Shown: positions 49,201 to 59,022, numbered from the stretch's first letter. The stretch: 64,000 nucleotides of DNA from Macrocystis pyrifera (GCA_031763025.1 JASSKH010000028.1:9439359-9503358); one strand, 5' to 3'. The notes: generated from the sequence alone by a model not told the origin. Numbers and translations are program-made.

Positions 49201-50577
49201 TCTCTTTGACGGCTGGTGGTGGTGGCAACAGTGGCGCTGGCGGCGGTATAGCTCTCGCGCCAATTGTGTGCGTCGAAAACCACCGCCGATTTATTCCACT
49301 CGCTTCCGCGATGACGTCACAGCAGACGTGAGAGAGCGCAGTAGATATATAACCAGACCATGCCGTATCGTAAACCAGGTACCAGGTATACATCAATATA
49401 TGTGCGATACAAACAGTACCTGGTATACAAGCTGGTACTTGATTTGCTATTTGCTGTACGTGAGTACGCGTATTTTCTTAAAGGCGTTGAGCTTAACAGG
49501 ATGACGTGCATTTTTCCTGATTGATTTTTCCCCAGGGATGCTGCTGACAGCGGAAGAAGTGGCCCAGTGGGTTCGACACGCCGTACAGCTGCCCCAGGAC
49601 GTGGCCGACGCCTTCTTGCGCAACGCGGTCACGGGATACGACTTCCACGAGCTCACGCAGAACCAGGTAGGCACATGCGGGGGGGGGAGGGGGGTCGGAG
49701 CGGGGGGGGTGGCATCTAAGTACAACGATGCGCTTTTGCTCTTTTTTTTTCTGTCCTACTCAACATCGCACCCACGTGTTTGGACGAACTGCTGTACATG
49801 GTATGGGGGTTGAGTTGTGTTAGCGGAAGTAGGAGATGAGTTAACATCCTGGGGCGGTAAAAAATTGTAGGATCTCCTTTTTGTGTTGGGAAACCCGATG
49901 TGTTTGCGGAAGCTGGTGCTGCTGCTGCTGCTGGTGCTGCTGCTGCTGGTGCTGCTGCTGGTGCTGCTGCTGGTGCTGCTGCTGCTGGCGTTATTTGCGA
50001 CCCTGGTATCACACATCGGCACCGGTTGCTGCTACTTTTGATAGCATTGATGGTGTATGGCGCCGAGGTGTGCGAGGCAACCTGTTTTTTTTGTTCCGTC
50101 ATGGGAGTACGTGGGCAAGTGGTTTGGTGTAACCCCGCAGACGGTTTGTACGAGGCAACCTTGCGCACGCATTCATGGCGAAGAGCGTATACGCTCAGGC
50201 CGTGAAACTTGAGGGGTGATTGCTGCTTGGTTTAGCCACCGTGGAGCTTGGGAGGTCAAAAATTGCTTGGTGTACTTATTGTCCCCGTGAAACTTGTTAG
50301 GGGGGGGGGGGGGGGGGGGGGGAGGGGGGGCGTACTCATTATCATGCATGGCCATAGTTGCTGAAACTTGTCAGGGGGGAGGGGTGTTCTCGATAGGAGA
50401 GATGTACTCGATCTCATGCATGGCCGTAGTCGTATGACCGTAGACCCTCGCATCCCTACAATGCCGGGACGGAGCATGTCGGGTTTTCACCGACCAGGCA
50501 GACATTGCTTGCACCAAGGGGGGGGGGGGGGGAGGGGCGTACTCATTATCATGCATGGCCATAGTTGCATGACCATA

Positions 50578-50608
<31 letters not shown>

Positions 50609-52795
50609 GGTGAAATTGTTGCTTTTGGTTTTATTTTTACTCGACTCGAAAAAAGTTCGTTGTCCCGCGCACATTAATAGGTTGTTTTCGGTCCCCCGTC
50701 ACGTGACACGCAACCTCAGGGTGCTCTGCTGGAGAAGGACCTCGGAATCACGCGGCCGGCCTTCCGGAGGCGCCTGACGCAAAGCATGCAGTGGAAGCTG
50801 TGGAAGATGGGCGAGGAGCCGTCGGCACCCAGCGCCGTGCGCGCCTCGGACGCGTACTGCGGAGCCGTTTCCCTTTGGTGGAACGACACGAGCGAGGGCA
50901 ACGTTAGCTTCCCGGTGCACAAGTTCGTGCTCCGACGAGCCGCTTTGGGGCAGAGGGGGGGCGGGGGGGGGGGGGTGAAGGACTGGGTGACGGTGATGGA
51001 CGGAGCGGGCGCCGGGTTTCTGGACACCGGGGTGCAGTCGGGGGAGTCGTACCGTTTCAACCTGCAGGCTTGGAACGCGATTGGCCACAGCAGCTCTGTA
51101 GAGATCGATGTGACCGTCGCTACCAAAGGCTGCATATCCTGGTGGTTGTGGTGGAGAGGGGGGGCAGGGGAAGATCAGTTTCTCGCAGACCTGCTCGCGG
51201 CGCTGACCGCACTGGCCGCCGCAGCGCTCGGGTTTCGCGTGCTGGGTGGCCGTAGGCGAGGAGAGGCCGCCGCCACAGCCTCGGCCGCAGTTACAGGAAC
51301 AAGGGCCGAGGATGGCGATCGCGGAGGGGGAGGGGGAGGGGGGCGGCGGCGGCCCGACTCTCTCCCGCCAGCGAAGCCGGCGAAGCCGGTGGCAGTGCAC
51401 TTGTCTTCCCACGGCGAGGGAGACAGCGAGGGTCACCACACGGGGGGGGGGGGGGCGGGTCGCCGGTGTCGGCGTCAAGTAACGGGGGAAGCTGGTCCGA
51501 CAGAGAGAAGAACGACCTGCGTAAAATGCCGCCGATGTTGCGAATGGCGGCCCGCGGGCAGAAGCACAGGTTGAAGCGAGCTAGCAGCGAGGTCATGCCG
51601 GGGACGTCGACGGCGGGGGCGGGGGTTGGGGCGGTGGCGGGGCGGTCGTCGCCGCTGGGGAATGGAAGGGAGTCGGGTAGGCTGGACGCGAAGCAGCACG
51701 CCCTCGCTACCGAGAGCATGCGCAAGAAAGCGGCGAAAAGGCTCCTGCCTCGGCGGAGCTCCTCTCGAGATGAAAAGGAGGTCTGCAGAGTGTGCGGGAG
51801 AGAGTGGAGATGGTGAGCGGAGGGAGTGGTTGCTCTTTTTTGTCTTCCGGTTTTTGGATGGCCCGTCGCTCGGAGATTGTTGGTTTGCCAGGCAGCGATG
51901 ATAGCTAGCCTGGGGGGATAGGAGGGGTGGTTGTGTATCGTGTAGGAAGATGGTTCGAAGAGGATCAGAGGGCACTAGAGAGAGAGACAATGTGTTTCTG
52001 CTGGAACCGATTTTGCGTGTGCTGTTTTGGGAACGTTCGTGAGCTGACAACCCCTTACCATGCCAGTGAAGTGCCTGTGGGCCTTGTGATCGCTGAGCGA
52101 AGGTGCCTCGCTTTCGAGTGCCATAGGATTCGATACCATACCATACCACATCATATCATACCATACCATACCATACCATAACATCATACCATACCATACC
52201 ATACGATGCCACCACTGTTGCTGCTGGCTCGTGTTATCTTGTGCAAAATCGTTTTAAACAGCAAGCCCTCTGGCCATACCCTACCTTTGCGGCGTGAGAA
52301 TTGCACTGCTTCGCTCACCACCACTTTTTTTTACTTACCAGCGCCCTTTTTCCTGTTTTAATTGTCGTTTTCCCTATTTTTCTTTCCTCTCGTTTCGTGT
52401 GTTTCTGTTTTTTTTTTCGTGTCTTCGTTTTTTCTTCTTCGTGGCGTCTTCTCCGGCGGGACAGGTACCGACCCGGCAAGCACACGTGCGGCATGTGTCA
52501 CGAGCAGTTTTGCGACCGCAAAGACTGCGGAATAGCCTCTCATTCTTTCGGGGCGTGTCCCGTCGGGGGGGGACGTGCATGTGTAGCGCCTGTCTTGTTG
52601 ATTGCCGACGTCCCACGTCTTTCGATCGGTGAACGCAAGAAAAGACAGCAAGACAGCGCGTGCGCGAAGGCGGCGGCGAATAGTCTAGTATGGTGTCATA
52701 CGAGTATGGTTGTAGCGGAGGTGAGACGCGAGCCAGGCGGGGGGAGGTCAAGGGTGTGTGTGTGTTTTTTGTTTGTTTGTTATGTTTTGTGTTAA
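39326..52795 (+). CDS. STIM-like membrane protein: TM, EF-hand pair, SAM, FN3, TM, FYVE-like finger
   Basis: Five exons: 39326-40255, 48086-48239, 49536-49666, 50720-51812 and 52465 to about 52795. All junctions agree in phase (0, 1, 0, 2), except that exon 4 needs one extra base in a G-run. Order of the product: low-complexity N-terminus; membrane span about 239-260; canonical EF-hand; degenerate EF-hand; SAM; fibronectin III with NDT and NVS sequons; second span about 559-580; Ser/Arg/Lys-rich tail; Cys/His zinc finger. The EF-SAM unit with a non-canonical second EF-hand is how STIM ER calcium sensors are built. Sequons between the two spans suggest that part is luminal or extracellular. 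I infer a calcium-sensing membrane protein; location and partner are unknown. The 7.8 kb first intron is filled with repeats, and an extra small exon there cannot be excluded. Confidence 0.75.
41243..41356. mobile_element. MITE (ACGGGGGACCATAGT family), copy 1
   Basis: The ends ATTACGGGGGAACATAGTAA and TATAGTATTGTCCCCCGTAAT are inverted complements around an AT-rich core with CCTATATATTTCCC. Copies 2-4 share ends and core. Confidence 0.85.
41789..41899. mobile_element. MITE, copy 2
   Basis: TTTCGGGGGACCATAGTTAG at the left and ACTATGGTCCCCCGTAAT at the right, with a core containing AGGACCTACGGTACAC. Confidence 0.85.
41946..42714. repeat. Segment bounded by inverted repeats, with CTG tracts
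   Basis: The left end CCGTATGCGGTTCGATTTTT and the right end, which reads CCTATGCGGTTCGGTTTCGA on the other strand, are similar and both continue into GAGCTTCAGATTT. The core is GC-rich with repeated GCCGAGTGCGCT and two CTG tracts (42267-42283 and 42477-42500). Confidence 0.5.
45797..45880. repeat. Foldback repeat, copy 1
   Basis: ATTAGGACTGCAATCCCGTT pairs with AGCGGGAACTGCGGTGCTAAT. A related copy lies at 48393-48472 (GAACTGCAGTCCCTTTTGGG pairs with CCCAAAACGGGACTTCAGTC). Confidence 0.7.
46557..46663. mobile_element. MITE, copy 3
   Basis: TACGGGAGTCCATAGTGAAT at the left and ACCATGGTCTCCCGATA at the right, with the same CCTATATATTTACC core as the other copies. Confidence 0.85.
47050..47616 (+). 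mobile_element. C-tailed short interspersed repeat, copy E (full length)
   Basis: The most complete copy. A C-run (47034-47049) precedes the 5' end TCCTATTATATATCTGGTAT. The body holds a long T-tract, GCACCCAAGAGGCAGTTACA and the tail GAGTAC, followed by a 25 bp C-run. The pre-tail segment is duplicated (ATCGAGTAC twice). Confidence 0.88.
48086..48239 (+). CDS. Exon 2: degenerate second EF-hand
   Basis: A CCCCTCAG acceptor and GTGAGA donor bound 51 codons plus one base. The loop DRNDDDALSRAD lacks the central Gly and ends in Asp instead of Glu, so it probably binds calcium weakly or not at all. The flanking helices (MKSIMKNL and VTTSWNRQ) are kept. Confidence 0.75.
48393..48472. repeat. Foldback repeat, copy 2
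   Basis: Inverted arms of about 25 bp around a short loop in intron 2 of the STIM-like gene. A half-MITE (CACGGGGGAACAT) lies just upstream at about 48272. Confidence 0.7.
49536..49666 (+). CDS. Exon 3: first half of the SAM domain
   Basis: Runs from a TTTTTCCCCAG acceptor to a GTAGGC donor. The 5' split codon (g + gg) is completed from exon 2. It encodes MLLTAEEVAQWVRHAVQLP, then FLRNAVTGYDFHELTQNQ, which matches SAM helices 1-4: the W-V start, the F-x-x-N-x-V-x-G core and the L-T of helix 4. Confidence 0.8.
49917..49990. repeat. (CTG/GTG)n microsatellite
   Basis: Irregular GCTGCTGGTGCTGCTG tract in intron 3. Its frames read as poly-Ala, poly-Cys and poly-Leu and are not coding. Confidence 0.9.
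50294..50612 (-). mobile_element. Cluster of three truncated C-tailed repeats between G-runs (copies F1-F3)
   Basis: F1 (about 50331-50360) is only some 30 bp of the unit, flanked by TGAAACTTGTTAGGGGGG and TGAAACTTGTCAGGGGGG. F2 (about 50385-50513) reads from GATGTACTCGATCTCATG to CATTGCTTGCACCAA. F3 (about 50538-50578) is about 40 bp from CGTACTCATTATCATG, flanked by AAGGGGG on both sides. G-runs separate all three. Confidence 0.85.
50720..51812 (+). CDS. Exon 4: SAM end, fibronectin III, second membrane span, basic tail
   Basis: Begins GALLEKDLGITRPAFRRRL, the last SAM helices, in phase 0 with exon 3. PSAPSAVRASDAYCGAVSL through YRFNLQAWNAIGHSS is a fibronectin III domain with the Y-x-F-x-x-x-A-x-N-x-x-G-x-S signature. 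FLADLLAALTALAAAALGF is a membrane span, followed by GGRRR (positive inside). The frame changes at the G-run near 51442-51455. Beyond it the frame WSDREKNDLRKMPPMLR through KKAAKRLLPRRSSSRDE to EVCRVCGREWR is coding and joins exon 5 in phase. The run is one base short, or two long, for an intact frame. Confidence 0.75.
52131..52206. repeat. (ATACC)n pentanucleotide repeat
   Basis: About 15 units of CCATA/ATACC with a few CATC interruptions, in intron 4 of the STIM-like gene. Confidence 0.9.
52465..52795 (+). CDS. Exon 5: rest of a FYVE-like zinc finger
   Basis: After a GGGACAG acceptor the sequence YRPGKHTCGMCHEQFCDRKD completes CRVCGREW from exon 4. The pattern CxxC...KHxCxxC...FCxxxxC resembles FYVE-type fingers, which bind PI3P membranes, but the R(R/K)HHCR core is reduced to KHTC. 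Coding character fades after about 52740. The open frame ends with TAA at 52795, so the true 3' end may be an unseen splice. Confidence 0.6.
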
Positions 52796-52859
52796 TTTTG
52801 TTTTTGTGGCGTTCGGTGAGTGGACGTTTTTTTTTGACAGGGCAACAGGGCAACAGGGC

Positions 52860-52863
<4 letters not shown>

Positions 52864-52931
<68 letters not shown>
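52864..52931. repeat. Poly(G) homopolymer, about 68 bases
   Basis: Uninterrupted G from 52864 to 52931, preceded by three CAACAGGG units, just after the last exon of the STIM-like gene. No element is inserted in it. Confidence 0.85.
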
Positions 52932-52936
<5 letters not shown>

Positions 52937-54595
52937 CAGCATGTTCATGCGATGGCGGGGAGGTGGGGTGTGTGTGTGGGTTGTTTACCCACGTGGGAAT
53001 GCCGAAACAGGCGTTCTTCCTCGAACCTGTTTTAGTTGTCTTTTTGTTCTGCTTATTGCTGTCTTGACGGGAGGGACACTATTTGTGTCTTGTCTTTTTG
53101 ATGTCGCGGATGCTTTGGGTACAGTTTCGTTTACTGCGGCGTATGACGTGGCGCTCGCTTGAAGCGAATCGCACGCTTAAACAGAGCCGGTTCACGCGTT
53201 TATTTTTGTGTTTTACGTCGATCTGCTGATGGGATCATTCACAAGTCGATGGCTTTCTTTTCTCACGGGGAAAAAGTCTCGGCGACGCCCCGAAACAATT
53301 ATCCGCGTCGGCAAAAACTGTGCGACCTTGGTCGGTCACCGCTTGTCGGTATTTTGGCGTTTTACAGCAGTGGTGGGCTTTTTTTTTTTTTTTTTTTTTT
53401 TTTTTTGGGGGGGGAACGGAAGACGCGGGAGGGGAGCCTCTCTGGCATCACGTGTCGTAGCTCGTCGGGGTGATTTCCGATTCTTCCGTCAGTGGTACAA
53501 TTTTCAGCGATGTTACAGGTATTGTGTTTACGCCTCCAGCTTGTTCATCTCGTTTGTTTTTAATAGCTGCTGTTGCTTTTATAGAGAGGTGTAGGTGTAT
53601 GAAACATTATAATAAAATCGCGGCGGGGATGGCGGCGGCTGTACGCATCAAACGGTGTTTATATAGCTCTACCGTAGTCCCAGCAATATTTTCCCCTTTG
53701 TTGTTGTTGTTGTTATTGGGTTTTTTTTTAAGTACGGTGAGTACGAGTGGAGTGGTTTCGCGGGTCGTGAACGCCTCGTTTCCGGAAGAACGACTCGTCG
53801 TGTGGCTGTTGTCGCGATTTCCCTTCCCCCGCTCGGCTGAACGTGTATGTGTGCCGCCGTTGCGGGTTTAGACTGTTCGAGAGTGCGGTGCTTATTGCCG
53901 TAATTTGCCCGCGTTACGATTTCAAGGTTTCGGTCGCGATGGCCAGTGTCGCCTCGTCTCCGATGAGTGTAATACAACGTTTTTTTCTTGGTCCGGTGAC
54001 TTGAGAATGCCGTTTTTTTTTGTCATGACTTTTTGAGCCTGTCACATCCAGGCGCGTTAACAAGATCAGCACTATTAGTTTACAACCCGGGAACCCAACC
54101 GTCCCTGTCCCGGCGTGTCATACACATGGAAGCGCTGACTTGAGACGGCGATTCGTGCTTTTTTTTTTTCCAACGTTTTCCAAGCAAGTACTAATAGGCT
54201 ATATAGCGATGATGAGGGCGTTTACTTTCTGGCTTCGTGTTTGCGAGGTACCTGACTACACTTGTATGGCCTATTGCTTGTATGGCCACGCCTTTGCTGG
54301 TTGTTACGTCCGATGAGTCGCCGTTGTACGTAACTTGGACGCAAATAATTAAAAAAAATATCGTCGTTTCGTCATTTCCTTCCCATCCCAGACACGTTTT
54401 TTTGTTTTTTCTTCCCCAACGCCCCGCACGTGCAGAGGCAAGAGCAAAAAAAAACACAGCATACCCTCGGGACAAACACTCGCACAGCAGTAGCAGCAGT
54501 TAAACGGCAAATGAGGCACTCCATCCACCAAACACACTAAAAACATGACAAATCATAACGGTCACGGCGCTACCCGAGCAAGCAAGCAACCACTA
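52932..54595. other. Intergenic, no gene seen
   Basis: T-rich sequence with a T-run running directly into a G-run near 53380-53415 and a TTG microsatellite at 53698-53715. The region lies between the convergent 3' ends of the STIM-like gene and the minus-strand coiled-coil gene. Confidence 0.5.
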
Positions 54596-57500
54596 TCATC
54601 CCTTTCTTGGCACCGGGACGTACGGCTTACTCAACGGCACGACCGGGCGCTTCCAAACAGGGGTCGCCGCTATCCTCTCTCTCCTTTTTTTGCCACCGGC
54701 AGCAGTGCAAACTCCTCCGGCCGATCCCACGCTGGTGCCCGACGCGCTTGCGCTACCCGCTCCCCCGGGCGGCGACGTTGTTAGCGTCGGAGACATTGGA
54801 CTCGGTGCGAGATTATTCCCACCCGCTGCTGCCGCTGCTGGTGGTTTAGCGCCGTTGTTGTGAACGGCCCCGAAGGCACTACTGGTCCTGCTCCCGCCAT
54901 TTTGCTTGGCAGGCACAAAACCCCTCGTCTGGCTCGTCTGCGACAAAATGTGTCGGCTTAGAGCTCTTCTTTGGGCAATCTCGGCGGCGCGCAGACGGTA
55001 CTGGGTCTTCTGGACTCCTGGCTGTCCTCCTGCTCCATTAATAAATCCCTCCCCCCGCGCGAAGTGTTTGCCTCCTCCTCCTCCTCCTCCTCCTCCTCCT
55101 CCTCCTCCTCCTCCTTCTCCTCTCCCTCCGGATTTCTCAAAGTCGCCCTCCTCCTCGTCGTCATCCTCTTCGTCGTCGTCTTCAGGTACTCGCCAACTTC
55201 GGCGTCGGCGACTATGTGTTCCGAGGGGGGACGCGGCTGGTAGTGGACCTTTGTGGCTCCCTCCAGCGGTCTCGGAAACGGAACGCTGAGTGAGCCGGGG
55301 GGCGGGGCGGGGCGGAGAAGGGAGCACGATGCGTTTGGTGTATATAAAGCGGATGGAAATTCACGCATCGTCCGCGCTAAACGGGTTTTAGGTGGTGTAC
55401 GTGTTACTGCAGTGCTTGATTTTTTTTTAGTTTTGGGACGTTTTCGTACCGTCACGCTTGGAGGATAGGTAGGTGAGGGTATAAAATACGCGCCAGGTGC
55501 AAAAAAGGCCGAAACGCGGGGACTTTTCACATCGTAGACCAAACCACAGTCGGAGGGAGAAAAACATCACTGCTTGTGGCAAGCATAGCCCTCCTTCAGC
55601 CAACTTCACGTCTCCCCGTTTGCTTTCAAAAACGTAATACTGTCTGTGCCGGTATGTATCGGCATGCAGGAATACCAGGTACATTTTTACGTTGAATAGA
55701 CAACGCCGATAAAAAAAATCGTGGCATAATGTTGGAAGAAAGGAGAATCCCACCACTCTCCTACTCCCACTCTCTCACCGCCGACCCCGAGATGCTAAAA
55801 AACGAGCGAGCGGTCTGAACGGCGGGAGCAACGGGAGCGATGTCGTATCTCCTTCCGCCCTCATAGAGCCGCATCCGTTCCATCCTCTCGTCCTCCTGGC
55901 GCTGCAAGGCTAGCTGCCGACGCCTCCTCTCCCGCTGGATTCTGCGAGCCGTCTCCCTCCGCATCCGTATCTCGTGCTCGTCGGCTTGGGTCTCATCGTA
56001 CGCGAGAACCGCGGCCACCCTCTCCCTCTTGGCGCGCGCCTCCGCTCGCCGGGACCGCTCCACCTCTCGCTTTCGATGTCGCTTTTGCGCCGCCACGCTT
56101 CCCGCGCGAGCCACGGCCACGGACCGCAGTTCGTCCACCCTCGACGCCATCTCGGTCTCCTTCTGTCGCCTTTCTTCCTCCGCGCTGCACTCGGCCTCAT
56201 GTTTCCTCGCCAGCTCCTTCTGCTTCTGGTAAGCAACCCGCGCGAGCGCAGCGCGCCGAGACGCTTTGAAGTGCTGAATCTCGCTGGTGGTGGGTGCCCT
56301 TTTAGCCGGCTGTGTTTAAGGGTGGTGGGCAGGCGGGTGGGACGCGGCAGACACACAGCGCAGCGCGAATCGCGTGGACGTTGGCTACAAATCAGGTCAA
56401 TCGGGCGATACGTTTTTTTTTGCGAGTGGGCTAAGTGATCAGAATGGGGATCTTTCTGTTGTATTGTGTTGTTTTGGGTGTTGAGTTATTCATGGTGTGG
56501 ATGGGTGAGCTTTTCTGTATGTAGTATTTCGCACAGCATTGAGGCGTGGCTTGCATGCACGTGCCCACGACAAGGTCAAATGGTGTAGTACATTATTGTC
56601 TTTTTTCGCGACATGCCGTGGCATGCCGTGGCACCACCCGCGGCAAAACCTTCCACGGCATCTTCCACGGCATACCACGGAACCTTCCACGGACCTCCAC
56701 GGCATACCATGGGACCCTAACCCTAACCCTAACCCTAACCCCAACCCCAGCCTAGGTGCCGTGGACATTGGGGTGCCGTGGGGGTTGCCATGACATGCCG
56801 TGGGATTGCCATGGAGGGTTGCCATGGTACGACCCATGGCATGTCACGGCAACCCCCACGGCGTGCCATGGAATCCTATGCCACACCATGGGATGCCGTG
56901 GTGATGCCATAGTATGCCATGGGCAGTACCATGGCAATGCCGCGGCATGCCCACGACCAGGTCAAATAGTGTAGAACCCTGCAAACATCGCACCGAATAA
57001 CCAGCTTCTCTATGTACATTCGGTTAGACCCTTAGACCCACCTCTGAAGCTTTCGCCCTCTGATCGCCGCCGGCCGCGGCGTCGAGCTTCCGCTGCGAGA
57101 GAGCTCTGCGCCGGGCACGCCTTTGCGCTTCTCGTACAGCAGCAGTGTTGCCGCCATCGTCTCTGTCTTGCGGCCGCGACATTACGAACATGTCTAGCTC
57201 ACGCTCCATCCCAGCGGAGAAAGGGCTGGGCGACGAGTCTGCTCTCGCGGCTGTCGTTTCTCCCACTGACCCGAACGGGGCCGGTACTGTCGGGAGAGGG
57301 GTAAGTGGGGGGACAGGACGCGATTTTCCCTGGCCGGAACAAAGGCGGAAAGCAAGCGGCGCAGCGCAAGTGGCGAAGTCGTGATGATATCCATATATAT
57401 AGTTGTCGTTTGGTCTGTCAGGTCTCGTATCTGGTCGAGCATCTCCCTCCCTATTGTACGGCCGCTATGACACTTCGTTCTATAGCATAAAGCTACCCAT

Positions 57501-58357
57501 TGAGATAGTTTGCTAGTCTTGTTTGCTAAGCAGGCTACAGGTACAGTACTGTAGTATTATTCGTTCCCAAGAAGACAATATGGCACTTTCGGAGAGGGCA
57601 CCACGCCTTCGACCTGCTTGCGCACGCTGATCTCGGCGCGCTCTAAGCGCACCTTCCTCGGTAGCGCAATCGGTTCTTGTTGTTGTTCTTGTCCTTCTCC
57701 TACTCCTGCTGCTGTGCCTTCTTTCCCAACGTCGCCGTCCACATGCGGTCCCCCCTTCTTCCGCACATACAGCATAGACGCCATGTTGGTCTCGCCCACG
57801 AAGTCGCGGTCGAGCGAGACGCAAAACCCCCCGCCGGGCTCGAGGTCAGCCGGAACAACAGAGTACCGACCCCCGTCTACGCATACCTCGACGTCTCGCG
57901 TCAGTGCCCGCCGTGTTTGGGGCGGGGCGGAAATCCGGTTTGATCCCCGGACGACAGAAACGCCTCCGAGACGACGCCACCCTTCTCCTCGCGGGGGAGG
58001 GATGTCCGACGGTGGTCGCGCGCATATGTCTGGCGGCTCTTTGACGGGTTTTTGAGCGGCGGCAGTTTTTTTTTTTCTTGGGTCGATCCGGGCTGCCGTG
58101 GATGGCGGCGATGCGATGGCTGGCTTCGATGGTCGCTCTCTGGACGTCGTCTGCCACGGTGCAGAGAGCGCGGGCTTTCTCGATGAGGCTCAAGCCGTCC
58201 AGACCCAGCGACGACGCGCTAGCTCGAGGTTGCTGCTGCAGCTGGAGAGAACATTGGTTGTTTTTGTGGTCGTAGATACGGCGAAATCAGCGGTCAGCAA
58301 CGGAACATGTAATAGAGGGAGGCGACTTGTGCTTACTGAAGACAATATGACGGTCAT
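54596..58357 (-). CDS. Charged coiled-coil protein, function unknown, multi-exon
   Basis: Exons on the minus strand: 58241 to about 57560, 57286-57042, 56225-55779 and 55285-54596 (stop). The last two junctions agree in phase (0 and 0), with good donors (GTGGGT, GTGAGA) and acceptors (TTACCAG, CACTCAG). The first exon encodes GLDGLSLIEKARALCTVADD, then, after a shift in an A11 run near 58067, VCVDGGRYSVVPADLEP and FVGETNMASMLYVRKKGGP. The middle exons are strongly helical and basic (AKASE then KQKELARKHEAECSAEEERR). The last has an acidic block, poly-Gly, KTQYRLRAAEIAQRRALSRH and the end KPYVPVPRKG. A 21 bp first exon with ATG at 58357 (MTVILSS) fits in phase but is speculative. The junction between 57560 and 57286 is unresolved. 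Family not recognised. Confidence 0.65.
56613..56955. repeat. Palindrome-rich CCATGG/GGCATGCC dispersed repeat, copy 2
   Basis: Same family as 3074-3228, here longer and with ACGGCATCTTCCACGGCAT units at the left. It lies in the intron between exons 57042 and 56225. An array of CCCTAA is embedded in it. Confidence 0.8.
56714..56740. repeat. Interstitial telomere-type repeat (CCCTAA)4
   Basis: Four perfect CCCTAA units and a degenerate CCCCAA, equivalent to TTAGGG on the minus strand, inside the palindromic repeat. Confidence 0.9.
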
Positions 58358-58934
58358 CGTATGATCTCGAGCCGCCGCACAGCAGTGATTCGTATCAAGA
58401 CTGAAGGCGCATAAACACGTAGACACCATGCATACGTGTATGTGCAGTACCCGGTACACCTTACGTATATGTATGGTACAGAAAAAGTGGACACAAGTCA
58501 TCGTGGATAACGGCTATTTTTTTCGTGTGGTCGGAGCTGAAGAAAATGTACTGTTACAGTACATACTATTAATAGAGTACAGCACTATACAATACAACAA
58601 CAGTTCTATTGTCCAATACAGCACAGCAGCAGTAGATACGTACGAAGCCAAAGCGCTTCATGTACTTGGTAGAAATTTCCGACTATCGCGAGCGTGTTGC
58701 AGTATGACCCTCCGGATCAGCAACCCGAACTTGTTTCACACCGACCTGGTAGACATTACCAGGTATTATTGTATGCCCTCGACCTCCGCTTGAACTCGTG
58801 CTAAGCTTGCACCTGGTATCGAAATGCACTGTATCCGCGCGAGAACTCTCCTTGTGCTCGCTCTACAGATATACAAGCCTTTTCAATAGTAGACTCACGG
58901 GCTCTCCTTTTTGAATGGATGATGACGAAGATGA

Positions 58935-59022
58935 TTCAGGAAGCCCTGGTGATCTCGAACCCAGGTTTCGAGGCTGCATTGCAGTCCCAACACCTCCACA
59001 ACAGCTAACCACTCTTGCCCGG
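58935..59022 (-). repeat. tRNA-like sequence (Cys-like loop)
   Basis: The reverse complement has AGAGTGGTTAGCTGTTGTGG and CCTGGGTTCGAGATCACC in A/B-box order, with a CTGCAAT loop between. Stems are imperfect, so a SINE head or pseudogene is likelier than a functional tRNA. Confidence 0.4.

Noticed and set aside
54958-55542. Minus-strand frame with a poly-Glu tract and HYQPRPPSEHIV
   Set aside because: Overlaps the terminal exon 55285-54596 in another frame. The chosen frame is open throughout, joins the upstream exon in phase and ends in a non-repetitive C-terminus.
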